A stretch of 64,000 bases of DNA from Pseudomonas frederiksbergensis (GCF_003732705.1 NZ_MOBR01000004.1:186001-250000), one strand, 5' to 3'; shown: positions 9,528 to 19,340, counted from the first letter of the stretch. Notes: generated by a model not told the origin, from the letters alone. A program made the numbers and translations.

Positions 9528-10022
9528 TTACTGCTGGTCTTTGTTGAGCTTGATGAAATGCTCGTGGGTGTTTTCCGGGCTGTGGTGAGCCGCGTTCAGC
9601 GCACGGCTCTGCTCGGCACCAGACCACAGACGCTCGAGGTCGTAAAACTGACGCGCCGAAGCGGTCATCATGTGCACGATCACGTCGTCCATATCCAGCA
9701 GAACCCAGTCGCTGTCGCCCTTGCCTTCTTCACCCAATGGCTTGACGCCCAGGGCTTTGACGGCTTCGCGGACCTTGTCCAGCATCGCGCCGATCTGGCG
9801 GTTCGAAGTACCGGTAGCGATGATCATGTAGTCAGTGATGCTCTGCTTTTCACGAACGTCGATGACCTGGATGTCCTGGCCCTTCACGTCTTCCAGAGCA
9901 GCTACGGCAATTTTGACCAGCTCATCACCCTTCAGCGGCTCGGTGGTGAGAACCGTCTCAGGCAGCGGGGCGCTCTTGAACGTGCCTTTGCGCTTTACTT
10001 TAGTTACGTCTTTGTTCGTCAT
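9528..10022 (-). CDS. rsfS: ribosome silencing factor RsfS
   Basis: RsfS binds uL14 and blocks subunit joining under starvation. The core 'DIQVIDVREKQSITDYMIIATGTSNRQIGAMLDKV' and 'GDSDWVLLDMDDVIVHMM' is clear. At 164 residues the product is longer than the usual ~110-120: about 30 extra residues sit at the N terminus (MTNKDVTKVKRKGTFKSAP) and a tail follows the family domain. The true start could be internal. It is adjacent to nadD and rlmH. Confidence 0.93.
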   Translation of the reverse strand: MTNKDVTKVKRKGTFKSAPLPETVLTTEPLKGDELVKIAVAALEDVKGQDIQVIDVREKQSITDYMIIATGTSNRQIGAMLDKVREAVKALGVKPLGEEGKGDSDWVLLDMDDVIVHMMTASARQFYDLERLWSGAEQSRALNAAHHSPENTHEHFIKLNKDQQ

Positions 10023-10096
10023 ATAAAACTCGTTTTGCTCGTATGTTCGGGCGTTTCAATACACGTCATATCGTGCCTTGAAACGTGCCCTTTTTT

Positions 10097-10786
10097 TCAG
10101 TTCGACGCACGGTACAGACCGTGCGCATCGATGTAGGCCAGGACCGCGTCGGGCACCAGGAAACGTACCGACTTACCGCTGGCCAGCAGTTGACGGATCT
10201 GGGTGGCGGATACCGCGAGCGGTGTCTGCCAGACGAATGCAATCTGTCCGCTCGGCCCTTTGAGGGCCAGCGGGTCGCTCACCGAGCGTGCCGCCAACAG
10301 ATTGCGCAAGGCATCCGGCGGTTCGCTGTCGGCATCCGGGCGTTGCAGCACCAGGATGTGGCAATGCTGGAGCAACTCTTCCCAGCGGTGCCAAGTGGGC
10401 AGGCCGCAAAATGCGTCCCAGCCCAAAAGTAGAAAAACCTGGGTATCCGCGGCCATTTCGGCACGCATCAATTCCAGGGTATCGATAGTGTAGGACGGTT
10501 TGTCCCGCTGCAATTCGCGGGCGTCCACCACCAACGGCGCCACACCGGCCACCGCGCACTCGACCATCGCCAGACGGTCCTGCGCCGACACTTGCGGCGT
10601 GTTCCGATGGGGCGGCCTGGCACTGGGTGTCAGGCGCAGCTCATCGAGGCCCAGTGATTCGGCGACTTCCAGTGCACCGCGCAAATGGCCGATGTGCACC
10701 GGGTCGAACGTTCCGCCCAGCACGCCAATGCGTCGAGGCTCAGCCTTGCCGGCAGTGACCGGGGCTGACGGGTCGAGGTCGCCCAA
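10097..10786 (-). CDS. nadD: nicotinate-nucleotide adenylyltransferase
   Basis: NadD makes deamido-NAD from nicotinate mononucleotide. The nucleotidyltransferase signature '[18 protein letters not shown]' and C-terminal '[24 protein letters not shown]' identify it. The start is uncertain. A TTG at 10786 follows AGGAG by 10 nt at the very end of proA and gives 229 residues; an ATG at 10822 gives 12 more residues but overlaps proA by 35 nt. Either way it is coupled to proA. Confidence 0.93.
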   Translation of the reverse strand: MGDLDPSAPVTAGKAEPRRIGVLGGTFDPVHIGHLRGALEVAESLGLDELRLTPSARPPHRNTPQVSAQDRLAMVECAVAGVAPLVVDARELQRDKPSYTIDTLELMRAEMAADTQVFLLLGWDAFCGLPTWHRWEELLQHCHILVLQRPDADSEPPDALRNLLAARSVSDPLALKGPSGQIAFVWQTPLAVSATQIRQLLASGKSVRFLVPDAVLAYIDAHGLYRASN

Positions 10787-10787
10787 G

Positions 10788-12059
10788 TCAGACCGACTCC
10801 TGTCCGCGCAACTGGCCATCACCGACCACGATGTACTTCTCGCAGGTCAGACCTTCAAGGCCCACCGGGCCGCGGGCGTGCAGCTTATCAGTAGAAATGC
10901 CAATCTCGGCACCCAATCCGTATTCAAAGCCATCGGCGAAGCAGGTCGGGGTGTTGATCATCACTGACGACGAGTCGACTTCGGCCACGAAACGCCGGGT
11001 GTCAGCGAGGTTTTCGCTGACGATCGAATCGGTGTGATGGGAGCCGTACTTGTTGATGTGCTCGATAGCCTGGTCCAGACCATCGACGACGCGGATCGAC
11101 AGAATCGGCGCCAGGTATTCGGTGGACCAGTCTTCTTCAGTCGCGGCAACAGCGTCGATGATCGCCCGGGTCCGCTCGCAACCGCGCAGCTCGACGCCTT
11201 TTTCGCGGAACTGGGTAGCCATCGGTGGCAGGAAATCTTTGGCAACGCTTTGATCCACCAGCAGCGTTTCCATCGCGCCGCAGATGCCATAACGGTAAGT
11301 CTTGGCGTTGAACGCAATGCGCTGGGCTTTCGGCAGATCGGCGTGGGCACTGACGTAGACGTGGCAGATGCCGTCCAGGTGCTTGATCACTGGCACACGG
11401 GCGTCACGGCTGACCCGCTCGATCAGGCCTTTGCCACCGCGCGGCACGATCACGTCAACGTACTCAGGCATGGTGATCAGTGCGCCGACGGCGGCACGGT
11501 CGGTGGTTTCTACCACTTGCACCACGGCGGCCGGCAGCTCGGCCTCGGCCAGGCCGCGCTGGATGCAGGCGGCAATGGCTCGGTTGGAATGAATGGCTTC
11601 GGAGCCGCCGCGCAGGATGGTCGCGTTGCCGGACTTCAGGCACAGGCTGGCGGCGTCGATGGTCACGTTCGGCCGGGATTCGTAGATGATCCCGATCACA
11701 CCCAACGGCACGCGCATCTTGCCGACCTGAATGCCGGATGGGCGAAAGCTCATGTCACGGATCGCGCCCACCGGATCCGGCAGGGCCGCGACCTGGCGCA
11801 GGCCGACGATCATGCCGTCGATGCGCGCCGGGGTCAGTGCCAGGCGTTCCAGCAAGGCCGGCTCAAGCCCATTGGCCCGACCCGCGGCCAGATCCAGCTC
11901 ATTGGCGGCCGTCAACTCGCCGCGGGCGGCGTCCAGCGCATTGGCGGCAGCCTGCAAGGCGCGGTTTTTCTGCGCAGTGCTGGCACGGCCGATAATGCGC
12001 GACGCTTCGCGGGCAGCGCGACCCAGGCGGGTCATGTAGTCGAGGACGGACTCAGTCAT
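10788..12059 (-). CDS. proA: gamma-glutamyl phosphate reductase
   Basis: ProA reduces gamma-glutamyl phosphate to the semialdehyde, the second step of proline synthesis. It has 423 residues and belongs to the aldehyde dehydrogenase superfamily. '[29 protein letters not shown]' and the catalytic cysteine in '[18 protein letters not shown]' are visible. The C-terminal '[24 protein letters not shown]' is typical. Confidence 0.97.
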   Translation of the reverse strand: MTESVLDYMTRLGRAAREASRIIGRASTAQKNRALQAAANALDAARGELTAANELDLAAGRANGLEPALLERLALTPARIDGMIVGLRQVAALPDPVGAIRDMSFRPSGIQVGKMRVPLGVIGIIYESRPNVTIDAASLCLKSGNATILRGGSEAIHSNRAIAACIQRGLAEAELPAAVVQVVETTDRAAVGALITMPEYVDVIVPRGGKGLIERVSRDARVPVIKHLDGICHVYVSAHADLPKAQRIAFNAKTYRYGICGAMETLLVDQSVAKDFLPPMATQFREKGVELRGCERTRAIIDAVAATEEDWSTEYLAPILSIRVVDGLDQAIEHINKYGSHHTDSIVSENLADTRRFVAEVDSSSVMINTPTCFADGFEYGLGAEIGISTDKLHARGPVGLEGLTCEKYIVVGDGQLRGQESV

Positions 12060-12235
12060 GTCTGATGGGGTCTTGGCAAAGATGAAAGCGGCAGATTATA
12101 GCTGTCGCGTCCTAGGACTAACAGCGGTGACGGGCGGATGGTCGAAATGGAGGGCAATTTGCCGACGTTCAGCCGTGATTAAGCTGCAAATTGTTATCAT
12201 CACCGCTCAATCAGCCCTGATAAACGCCGTTCATC

Positions 12236-12934
12236 ATGTCCAACCTGACTGTTCGCGCCCCTCTTGCGACCGTGCCCACGGCGCTGCCGGACGCTTTTTT
12301 CGACAGAGACGCACAAATTCTGGCCCGGGAGTTACTGGGCAAAGTCATCCGTCACCGGGTCGGCAATCTGTGGCTCAGCGCCCGGATCATCGAGACCGAA
12401 GCCTATTACTGCGAAGAAAAAGGCAGCCATGCGTCCCTCGGCTACACAGAAAAACGTAAGGCTTTGTTTCTGGATGGCGGCCACATCTATATGTATTACG
12501 CCCGGGGCGGTGATTCCTTGAACTTCAGCGCCCAAGGGCCAGGCAACGCGGTGCTGATCAAATCCGCTTATCCGTGGGTCGATGAATTGAGCGGGCCGGC
12601 GAGCCTGGCGCAGATGCTGGTGAATAACCCCGACGCTCAAGGCCGCCCTCGCCCATCGCAAAAGCTCTGCGCCGGCCAGACGTTGCTGTGCAAGTCGCTG
12701 GGCTTGAAGGTGCCAGTCTGGGACGCCAAGCGTTTTGATCATGAAGTGCTGCTGGTGCAAGACATCGGCCCGGCGCCCGCCCACATCATTCAAACCACCC
12801 GTTTGGGGATTCCCCATGGCCGTGACGAACACCTGATGTACCGCTTCGTGGATGCGGCGTACGCGCCGTATTGCACGCGGAACCCGCTGCGCCGGGGGCA
12901 GGTCGAAGGTCGCGATTATTTTTTGTTGCCCTGA
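12236..12934 (+). CDS. DNA-3-methyladenine glycosylase (AAG/MPG family)
   Basis: This monofunctional alkyladenine DNA glycosylase removes alkylated purines. It has 232 residues. The catalytic region 'RIIETEAYYCEEKGSHASLGYTEK' holds the general-base Glu, and 'LDGGHIYMYYARGGDSLNF' and 'CAGQTLLCKSLGLK' follow the family pattern. The gene stands alone after about 180 bp of intergenic sequence and ends just before a REPIN. No strong Shine-Dalgarno is visible ahead of the ATG. Confidence 0.93.
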   Translation: MSNLTVRAPLATVPTALPDAFFDRDAQILARELLGKVIRHRVGNLWLSARIIETEAYYCEEKGSHASLGYTEKRKALFLDGGHIYMYYARGGDSLNFSAQGPGNAVLIKSAYPWVDELSGPASLAQMLVNNPDAQGRPRPSQKLCAGQTLLCKSLGLKVPVWDAKRFDHEVLLVQDIGPAPAHIIQTTRLGIPHGRDEHLMYRFVDAAYAPYCTRNPLRRGQVEGRDYFLLP

Positions 12935-12949
12935 ATCACAGCTAATCCC

Positions 12950-13039
12950 TGTGGGAGCGAGCTTGCTCGCGATGGCGGACTGGCATTCAACATCTATGTT
13001 GACTGATGTGACGCCATCGCGAGCAAGCTCGCTCCCACA
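12950..13039. repeat. REPIN (GTGGGAGCGAGCTTGCTCGCG type)
   Basis: TGTGGGAGCGAGCTTGCTCG and its reverse complement flank about 40 bp of unrelated spacer, giving two inverted REPs 90 bp end to end. Confidence 0.9.
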
Positions 13040-13095
13040 CGGGGCTGTGGTGTGTTGAAGGTTGTGTTTGTTCTTTATTGGATGGAGTTGTAGGT

Positions 13096-14412
13096 ATGGG
13101 CCCATGGCTCGATAGCATCACCGGCTGGTTGACGGTCAATCCACAGTGGCTGGCCGCCGCTGTGTTTATCGTGGCCTGTGTGGAATGCCTGGCGATTGCC
13201 GGGTTGATCGTGCCGGGCACCGTTTTGCTGTTTGCCGTGGCGGTGCTGGCGGGCAGTGGCGCGTTGTCGCTGGGTGAAACGCTGTTGCTGGGGTTTCTCG
13301 GTGGCTTGCTGGGTGACGTGGTTTCCTACTTCCTTGGGCGACATTTCCACCAGAACATCCGGCGCCTGCCTGGCTTGCGCCATCACCCGGAATGGATCGC
13401 CGGGGCCGAGTCCTACTTCCAGCGCTATGGGATCGCCAGCCTTCTGGTCGGACGCTTCATCGGCCCATTGCGGCCGATGCTGCCGATGGTCGCCGGGATG
13501 TTCGACATGCCCTTCCCGCGCTTCGCCGCCGTCAGCCTGTTGGCCGCTGCAGGCTGGAGCGTCGCTTACTTGCTGCCGGGTTGGGCCACGGGGGCGGCGA
13601 TTCGCCTGCCGTTGCCAGAAGGTTTCTGGCCCGAGGCAGGCATTGTCGCCGGCAGCATCGCGGTGATGATCGGTTTGAGTGTCACCAGCAGCTTGCGTCG
13701 TCATCGCCACGCGACTGCTTATATCGCCGGCCTGGGCCTGGTGATTCTGATCGGGCTGTTTATCGGCTACCCCCACCTGACCGCCCTCGACCAGGGCTTG
13801 ATGACTCTGGTGCAAGAACACCGCAGCCCGATGCTCGATGAAGTGGCGGTCACCTTCACGTTGATCGGTGAATTTCGCAACATGCTGGTGTTCAGCGCCC
13901 TGCTGACGGGTTTGCTGTTGCTCACCCGGCAATGGCGCCAGGCAATTTTCGCGGGCGGCGCGCTGCTGTTCACCGCGCTGGGCAACACCGTGACCAAACA
14001 CTTTTTCGCCCGAATGCGCCCGGAAGTGTTGAGCGACCCACTGACCAGTTACAGCATGCCCAGCGGTCACGCCTCCGGTTCCTTCGCGCTATTCCTGGCC
14101 ATTGCCGTCCTGGCCGGGCGCGGGCAACCGCCGCGCATGCGCCTGACCTGGCTGCTGCTGGGCTGCTTGCCGGCGCTGGCGATTGCGTTGTCGCGAGTGT
14201 ATTTGGGGGCGCATTGGCCGACAGACGTGCTGGCCGGCGCGATGCTGGCGGCCGGTGTCTGCGCGGCGAGCCTGTGGCTGAGTCAACGCCAGACGCCGCT
14301 CAACCCCATGCCACCCAAGGTCTGGTGGCTGGTGCTGCCATCGCTATTGGCGTTGTTTGCGTTTTTCGCGCTGCGGCATCTGCCGCATATGATGTTGCGC
14401 TACGCGTATTGA
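13096..14412 (+). CDS. DedA family / PAP2 phosphatase fusion membrane protein
   Basis: Two membrane domains sit in one 438-residue chain. The N-terminal half is DedA-like ('VECLAIAGLIVPGTVLLFAV', 'GDVVSYFLGRHF', 'FIGPLRPMLPMVAGMFDMP'). The C-terminal half is a PAP2-type lipid phosphatase with all three motifs: KHFFARMRPE, SMPSGHASGS and SRVYLGAHWPTD. DedA proteins move or flip lipid carriers and PAP2 enzymes dephosphorylate lipid diphosphates, so a role in undecaprenyl-(pyro)phosphate or phospholipid recycling is a reasonable inference. The ATG at 13096 is preceded by GGAG; a TTG 18 bp earlier is the alternative. Confidence 0.93.
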   Translation: MGPWLDSITGWLTVNPQWLAAAVFIVACVECLAIAGLIVPGTVLLFAVAVLAGSGALSLGETLLLGFLGGLLGDVVSYFLGRHFHQNIRRLPGLRHHPEWIAGAESYFQRYGIASLLVGRFIGPLRPMLPMVAGMFDMPFPRFAAVSLLAAAGWSVAYLLPGWATGAAIRLPLPEGFWPEAGIVAGSIAVMIGLSVTSSLRRHRHATAYIAGLGLVILIGLFIGYPHLTALDQGLMTLVQEHRSPMLDEVAVTFTLIGEFRNMLVFSALLTGLLLLTRQWRQAIFAGGALLFTALGNTVTKHFFARMRPEVLSDPLTSYSMPSGHASGSFALFLAIAVLAGRGQPPRMRLTWLLLGCLPALAIALSRVYLGAHWPTDVLAGAMLAAGVCAASLWLSQRQTPLNPMPPKVWWLVLPSLLALFAFFALRHLPHMMLRYAY

Positions 14413-14417
14413 AGATC

Positions 14418-14495
14418 AAAAGATCGCAGCCTTCGGCAGTTCCTACGGGTCGTACGCCGATCCTATGTAGGAGATGCCGCCGGCTGCGATCTTTT
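14418..14495. terminator. long inverted repeat, probable bidirectional terminator
   Basis: Perfect 14-bp arms AAAAGATCGCAGCC and GGCTGCGATCTTTT enclose 50 bp that itself contains TCCTACGG/ATGTAGGA. It lies exactly between two convergent genes, with T runs in both directions. The GATCGCAGCC arm is probably another dispersed Pseudomonas repeat used here as a terminator. Confidence 0.7.
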
Positions 14496-14500
14496 AGCGA

Positions 14501-15097
14501 TCACGCAAACAATTCGCCCTGCAACTCATCCAGCAACGCCTGAATCGCATCCAGCCGTTGCTGCGGATCATCGAGTTGCAGCAGGTCGATCTTGTCCACC
14601 TCGGCAAATGGCAGCAGGTACGCCAATTGATTGGCCAATGATTGCTGCCCGGTCGCTTCGGTGCCCATATTCAGCGCCTCAACCATCGGGTGCTCGGCCA
14701 GGGCCTTGAGCAACGCGACGAGGTCGGCGTCTTCATCCTGCAGCGGCTGTTCCGGTTCGTCTTCCAGCCACTCGACCTCGGCGATGGTCAGGTGATCGCG
14801 CTGCACTTCGGAGCGCAACACGTGGAAACGTCGCCCACCCTGCACCCGAATCCCCAACAAACCGTTGTCCTGCTGCTTGAAATCGGTGATCAAGGCTTCA
14901 CACCCCACCAGCGCATAACCCGCCGGGGCGATGCCGACTTCTTCGCCATCAAGGATGCACACCACGCCGAAGCCGCTGCCTTGTTTCATGCAGCGGCTGA
15001 TCATGTCCAGGTAGCGCGCCTCGAAAATCTGCAAGTCGAGGATGCAACCGGGGAACAGCACCGTATTCAGCGGAAAAAGCGGCAAGCTCATAGACAT
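14501..15097 (-). CDS. Lon N-terminal (LON substrate-binding) domain protein
   Basis: This stand-alone Lon-N domain protein (198 residues) starts MSMSLPLFPLNTVLFPGCIL and contains 'LQIFEARYLDMISRCMKQGSG', 'GYALVGCEALITDF' and 'GGRRFHVL', the usual family pattern. It has no ATPase or protease domain. Its function is not settled. It is separated by only 4 bp from the CidB-like gene upstream, so the two are likely cotranscribed. Confidence 0.92.
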   Translation of the reverse strand: MSMSLPLFPLNTVLFPGCILDLQIFEARYLDMISRCMKQGSGFGVVCILDGEEVGIAPAGYALVGCEALITDFKQQDNGLLGIRVQGGRRFHVLRSEVQRDHLTIAEVEWLEDEPEQPLQDEDADLVALLKALAEHPMVEALNMGTEATGQQSLANQLAYLLPFAEVDKIDLLQLDDPQQRLDAIQALLDELQGELFA

Positions 15098-15101
15098 TTC
15101 C

Positions 15102-15818
15102 TTACACCACCATCGACACCGCCAACGGCAGGAATACCGCCGTGGCCACGCCCATCAGACTCATCGCCAGCGCCGCAAAGGCGCCGCATTCTTCACTTTC
15201 CTGCAACGCCACCGACGTGCCGACCGCATGGGCGGTCATTCCCAGCGCCATGCCCCGGGCCTCAGGGCTGTGGACGCCGAGCCGGGTCAACAGGCTCGGG
15301 CCAAAAATCGCACCGATCACACCGGTAATCAACACGAACACCGCCGCCAGCGCCGCGACGCCTCCGATCTGCTCGGCCACCAACATGGCAATCGGCGACG
15401 TCACGGATTTGGGCGCCATGGTCATCAGGATCATGTGTTCGGCACCGAACCACCAGCCCAGCAGCACGCCCATGCCCGTGGCGACCACGCCGCCTATCAC
15501 CAGCGTAGTAAATATCGGCCAGAACAACTGCCGAATCCGTCGCAGATTCAAGTACAGCGGCACCGCCAAGGCAACCGTCGCGGGTCCCAGCAGGATACTG
15601 AGAATCTCGGTGCTCTTGCGGTACTCGGCGTACGTCAGGCCACAGACCACCAGCACGCCGATCACCAGCAGCATCGAAACCAGCACCGGTTGCAGGAAGA
15701 TCCAGCGGGTTTTCTCGAACGCCGCGAGCACCAGTTGATAGGCACCCAGCGTAATGCCGATGCCGAACAGCGGATGGTGAATCACTGAATTCAGGGCGCC
15801 CTGCCAATCGAGGATCAT
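15102..15818 (-). CDS. LrgB/CidB family membrane protein
   Basis: The protein has 238 residues with several hydrophobic helices. The family core 'GPATVALAVPLYLN', 'PKSVTSPIAMLVAEQIGG' and 'EARGMALGMTAHAVGTS' is present. LrgB/CidB proteins partner with CidA/LrgA and are linked to holin-like murein hydrolase control or to organic acid transport. Its start overlaps the stop of the CidA-like gene by 4 nt (ATGA). Confidence 0.93.
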   Translation of the reverse strand: MILDWQGALNSVIHHPLFGIGITLGAYQLVLAAFEKTRWIFLQPVLVSMLLVIGVLVVCGLTYAEYRKSTEILSILLGPATVALAVPLYLNLRRIRQLFWPIFTTLVIGGVVATGMGVLLGWWFGAEHMILMTMAPKSVTSPIAMLVAEQIGGVAALAAVFVLITGVIGAIFGPSLLTRLGVHSPEARGMALGMTAHAVGTSVALQESEECGAFAALAMSLMGVATAVFLPLAVSMVV

Positions 15819-16177
15819 TGGCCGTCACCGCGATGCGCGTGGCGCTTGACCAGACGCTGCATCAGCACCCCGGCAAAGGCCATGGACAGCAGCAGCGACA
15901 AGACCAGTGCGCCGGTGATGGCCCAGAAGTCCGCGGCAATATCCTTGGCGTAAACCATCACGCCCACCGCCGGCGGCACCAGGAGCAACGGCAGATAACG
16001 CAGCAAACTGCCGGCGGCCAGGTTCAGTGGCTCACCGACCTCGCCACGACAAATCAGAAACACCAGCAACAGCAGCAGGCCGACAATCGGCCCCGGCAGC
16101 ACCGGTAAAAACAGGTGATTGATGGCTGTGCCCAGCAATTGGAACAGCACCAGCCAGGTCAGGCCACGTAACAACAT
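15815..16177 (-). CDS. CidA/LrgA family holin-like protein
   Basis: This small membrane protein (120 residues) has four hydrophobic helices and the motif 'FLPVLPGPIVGLLLLLVFL', then 'LLRYLPLLLVPPAVGVMVY'. It is the holin-like partner of the LrgB-type protein encoded immediately downstream. The first gene of this short operon is divergent from the MaoC gene across a 208-bp intergenic region. Confidence 0.93.
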   Translation of the reverse strand: MLLRGLTWLVLFQLLGTAINHLFLPVLPGPIVGLLLLLVFLICRGEVGEPLNLAAGSLLRYLPLLLVPPAVGVMVYAKDIAADFWAITGALVLSLLLSMAFAGVLMQRLVKRHAHRGDGQ

Positions 16178-16385
16178 CCAGCATCTCCCACGCTTTTCCC
16201 CATGCTTTTCCCCACCAAGAAGGGGCCGGGCATTATAAGCATGCCGACGCTATACACCGGCATTCGCCAAAAGCATGGTCAGTTGACCGGAGCAATTTGC
16301 CATGTTGATCTAAAGTGGTTCGCAGGGAGGTCAAATCCCCCCACCCGAAAAACTATAAATCCGATGAAACCCAAGGAGAGTCTCA

Positions 16386-16841
16386 ATGCCCTATGTTCCC
16401 GTTGCAGAGCTCAAAGATTATGTCGGCAAGGAACTTGGACGTTCCGAATGGCTCACCATCGATCAGGAGCGCATCAACCTGTTCGCCGAAGCCACCGGGG
16501 ATTATCAGTTCATTCACGTCGACCCGGTCAAAGCCGCGCAAACGCCATTTGGCAGCACCATTGCCCACGGTTTTCTGTCGCTGTCGCTGATCCCGAAACT
16601 GATGGAAGACATCCTGATCCTGCCGGAAGGCTTGAAGATGGTGGTCAATTACGGCCTCGACAGCGTGCGTTTCATTCAGCCGGTCAAGGTCAACTCGAAA
16701 GTGCGGCTCAAGGTCGACCTGACCGAAGTCACCGAGAAAAAACCCGGCCAATGGTTGCTCAAGGCCACCGCGACCCTTGAGATAGAAGGCTCGGACAAAC
16801 CGGCGTACATCGCTGAACCGCTGTCCCTCTGTTTCGTGTAA
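16386..16841 (+). CDS. MaoC-like (R)-specific enoyl-CoA hydratase family protein
   Basis: This hot-dog fold hydratase has 151 residues. The hydratase-2 motif 'DYQFIHVDPVKAAQTPFGSTIAHGFLSLSL' (read in two parts) holds the catalytic Asp and His. An AAGGAG box lies 8 nt before the ATG. Family members hydrate trans-2-enoyl-CoA; the physiological substrate is not clear from context. Confidence 0.93.
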   Translation: MPYVPVAELKDYVGKELGRSEWLTIDQERINLFAEATGDYQFIHVDPVKAAQTPFGSTIAHGFLSLSLIPKLMEDILILPEGLKMVVNYGLDSVRFIQPVKVNSKVRLKVDLTEVTEKKPGQWLLKATATLEIEGSDKPAYIAEPLSLCFV

Positions 16842-16943
16842 ACCATCCCGAATGCGAAGCAGCACACGCTGTTTCGCGACCTTCTCTATATATGCGACGC
16901 ATAGCTGCGGCATACTCGGTCGCCTAATTGCCCGGATCCCGCT

Positions 16944-18662
16944 ATGCGCTCACTTGCACTCCTCGCTTTGACCCTGATGCTCACCGCTTGCGGCGATGGT
17001 GAATCACTGTTGTCCCCTGACGCCCGTCTGCCGGACGGCGGACGCTATCGTGGGGATCTGGTCAACGGGTTGTTGCAGGGCCAGGGCCGCATCGACTACC
17101 CGAACGGCAGTTGGTATGCCGGGCAGTTCGACAAGGGCCAATGGCATGGCCAGGGTGAATGGCATGGCAGCAACGGCGAGGTCTATCGCGGGGTGTTCCA
17201 GCAGGGGCTGTTCGACGGCCAGGGCACCCTGACCACCAATGGCAGCAGCTACACCGGCGGCTTCAAGCTTGGCCGGCGCGACGGTGAAGGCACTCTCAAA
17301 GAAAACGGCATGACTTACCGCGGTGAGTTCAAGGCTGATCAATATTCAGGGCTCGGTCGTCTCGAACTCGATGACGGCAGCACCTATCAAGGCCAGTTCG
17401 CCCACGGCAAGCCCAACGGCGAGGGCCAGCGCGGCGATGCCAGCGGCAATCAGTTCAGCGGGCATTTCGTCGATGGTCAGCTGGAAGGCAACGGCACATT
17501 CAACAGCGCCGACGGTGACATCTATGTCGGCAGCTTCAAGGACAACCAGCTCAACGGCAAGGGTCGCTACGAGAACGCCGATGGCGATGTCTGGATCGGT
17601 CAGTTCAAGGAAGGCGTGCTCAGCGGCAAGGGTGAATTGATCGGCGCCGACGGCAGCCATTACGTCGGCCAGTTCAGCGACTGGCGCTTCACCGGCCCGG
17701 GTCGCTTGAACCTGGCCGATGGCAGTTTCTACGTTGGCGGCTTCGACAGTGACAGCTATTCGGGTCGCGGCACCCTGGTGCTGACCGATGGCACCGTGCT
17801 CAGCGGCACCTGGATCAATGGCCAGCGCGTGCGCGATGCCGACGGCAAGTTGCTGCCCGACACGCTGGAACTCGGCTTACTGGCCCAGGGCCGCTTGCTC
17901 GACGAAGCGCTGGCCAACGTCCCCGCCTCGACCTCGGCGGTCGAGTTGTACACCCTGACCCTCGGCGGCGACGGCAAGCAAAGCGTATTCCTGCGCGAAT
18001 CCGACTACGTGGCCAACATGCTCGCCAGCCGCTTCGGCGCTTACGGCCAGATCCGCCTGGTCAACCATCGCGAGCACCTCGCCGACCGGCCGATGGCCAC
18101 CCGGGAGAACCTGCGCCGCGCCGTCCAGACCCTGGCCGAACGCAGTGGTCCCGAAGACTTGCTGTTTATCTACCTGACCAGCCACGGCACCAGCGAACAT
18201 GAATTGGTGCTCGACCAGCCGCGCATGGAACTGGCCGACCTGCCGGCCGACGAACTGGCGGCGGTCCTCGCCCCACTGAAGAATCGCGACAAGATTATTG
18301 TCATCTCTTCTTGCTATTCCGGTGGTTTCATCCCGGCATTGAAAGACGAACGCACCCTGATCATGACCGCGTCCCGGGCCGACCGGGTGTCCTTCGGATG
18401 TTCGGAGGAAGCCAACTTCACCTACTTCGGCGACGCACTGTTCGCCCAGGCGCTGAACCAGACCGACGATCTGGAGCAAGCCTTCAAACTGGCCAAGGCC
18501 ACCGTGGCCGAGCGTGAGTTGGCGGATAACTTCGAAGCCTCTGAACCGCAGATCTGGGCGCCGAAAACCGTCCTCTCCCACTGGCAACTGCTGCGCAAGC
18601 AACAAGCGCGAAAAGCATTACAAAGTGCTGCTATCAGCAGCAAGGACGCCAAGCTCAACTAA
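16944..18662 (+). CDS. MORN-repeat lipoprotein with C13 caspase-like peptidase domain
   Basis: This 572-residue protein is exported as a lipoprotein (lipobox LTAC, Cys 16). Residues ~30-295 carry about twelve MORN repeats of the form Y-x-G-x-F-x-x-G-x-x-x-G-x-G (for example YAGQFDKGQWHGQGEW). Residues ~320-545 form a C13 (legumain/caspase-like) domain with the histidine in 'YLTSHGTSEHELV' (~414) and the cysteine in 'VISSCYSGGF' (~457), so both catalytic residues are kept. A cell-envelope cysteine protease displayed on a beta-hairpin MORN scaffold is the straightforward reading. Substrate and trigger are unknown. Confidence 0.88.
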   Translation: MRSLALLALTLMLTACGDGESLLSPDARLPDGGRYRGDLVNGLLQGQGRIDYPNGSWYAGQFDKGQWHGQGEWHGSNGEVYRGVFQQGLFDGQGTLTTNGSSYTGGFKLGRRDGEGTLKENGMTYRGEFKADQYSGLGRLELDDGSTYQGQFAHGKPNGEGQRGDASGNQFSGHFVDGQLEGNGTFNSADGDIYVGSFKDNQLNGKGRYENADGDVWIGQFKEGVLSGKGELIGADGSHYVGQFSDWRFTGPGRLNLADGSFYVGGFDSDSYSGRGTLVLTDGTVLSGTWINGQRVRDADGKLLPDTLELGLLAQGRLLDEALANVPASTSAVELYTLTLGGDGKQSVFLRESDYVANMLASRFGAYGQIRLVNHREHLADRPMATRENLRRAVQTLAERSGPEDLLFIYLTSHGTSEHELVLDQPRMELADLPADELAAVLAPLKNRDKIIVISSCYSGGFIPALKDERTLIMTASRADRVSFGCSEEANFTYFGDALFAQALNQTDDLEQAFKLAKATVAERELADNFEASEPQIWAPKTVLSHWQLLRKQQARKALQSAAISSKDAKLN

Positions 18663-18689
18663 GCTGAATAGTATCAAGGGGGAAACACT

Positions 18690-19331
18690 ATGTACTTGAC
18701 GCCTCAGCATGTATTGCTTGCCGGAGCTACCGGATTAACCGGCGAACATTTGCTTGATCGCTTGCTCAATGAGCCAACGATTACGCGGGTATTGGCACCT
18801 TCACGCCGGCCACTGGCCGAGCACCCCCACCTGGAAAACCCCGTCGGCGACCCGGCGGTGTTTCTGCCGCAATTGAACGGTCGCGTCGACATCGCCTACT
18901 GCTGCCTCGGCACCACGATTAAACAGGCCGGTTCCGAGCAGGCGTTTCGCGCGGTGGACCTGGACATGGTGGTGGCATTTTCCAAACGTGCTCGGGAAAT
19001 GGGCGCGCGGCACCTGATTGTAATCAGTGCCTTGGGGGCTGATCGCAGATCCTCGATTTTCTACAACAAGGTGAAAGGCGAGATGGAGCACGCATTGCGC
19101 GCGCAGGACTGGCCGCAACTGACCATTTGCCGCCCCTCGCTGCTGCTGGGCGAACGCCTTGAACCACGCATGGCCGAGCAATTCGCCGGTCCGTTTTCGC
19201 GCTTGATCCCGGGCAAATACCGCGGCATCGAAGCCTGCCAACTGGCCCGCGCCATGTGGCGACTGGCGCTGGAAGAGCAGGATGGCGTGCGGGTGGTTGA
19301 GTCGGATGAGTTGCGTAAGCTCGGCAAGTAA
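18690..19331 (+). CDS. NAD(P)-binding Rossmann-fold oxidoreductase (HTATIP2/NmrA-like)
   Basis: This atypical short-chain-dehydrogenase-like protein (213 residues) starts [20 protein letters not shown] with the dinucleotide motif GATGLTG. '[21 protein letters not shown]' and '[25 protein letters not shown]' match the YwnB/HTATIP2-like group. The preceding AAGGGGG and 28-bp gap suggest it could be cotranscribed with the MORN-C13 gene. Substrate unknown. Confidence 0.88.
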   Translation: MYLTPQHVLLAGATGLTGEHLLDRLLNEPTITRVLAPSRRPLAEHPHLENPVGDPAVFLPQLNGRVDIAYCCLGTTIKQAGSEQAFRAVDLDMVVAFSKRAREMGARHLIVISALGADRRSSIFYNKVKGEMEHALRAQDWPQLTICRPSLLLGERLEPRMAEQFAGPFSRLIPGKYRGIEACQLARAMWRLALEEQDGVRVVESDELRKLGK

Positions 19332-19340
19332 CCCCACATA

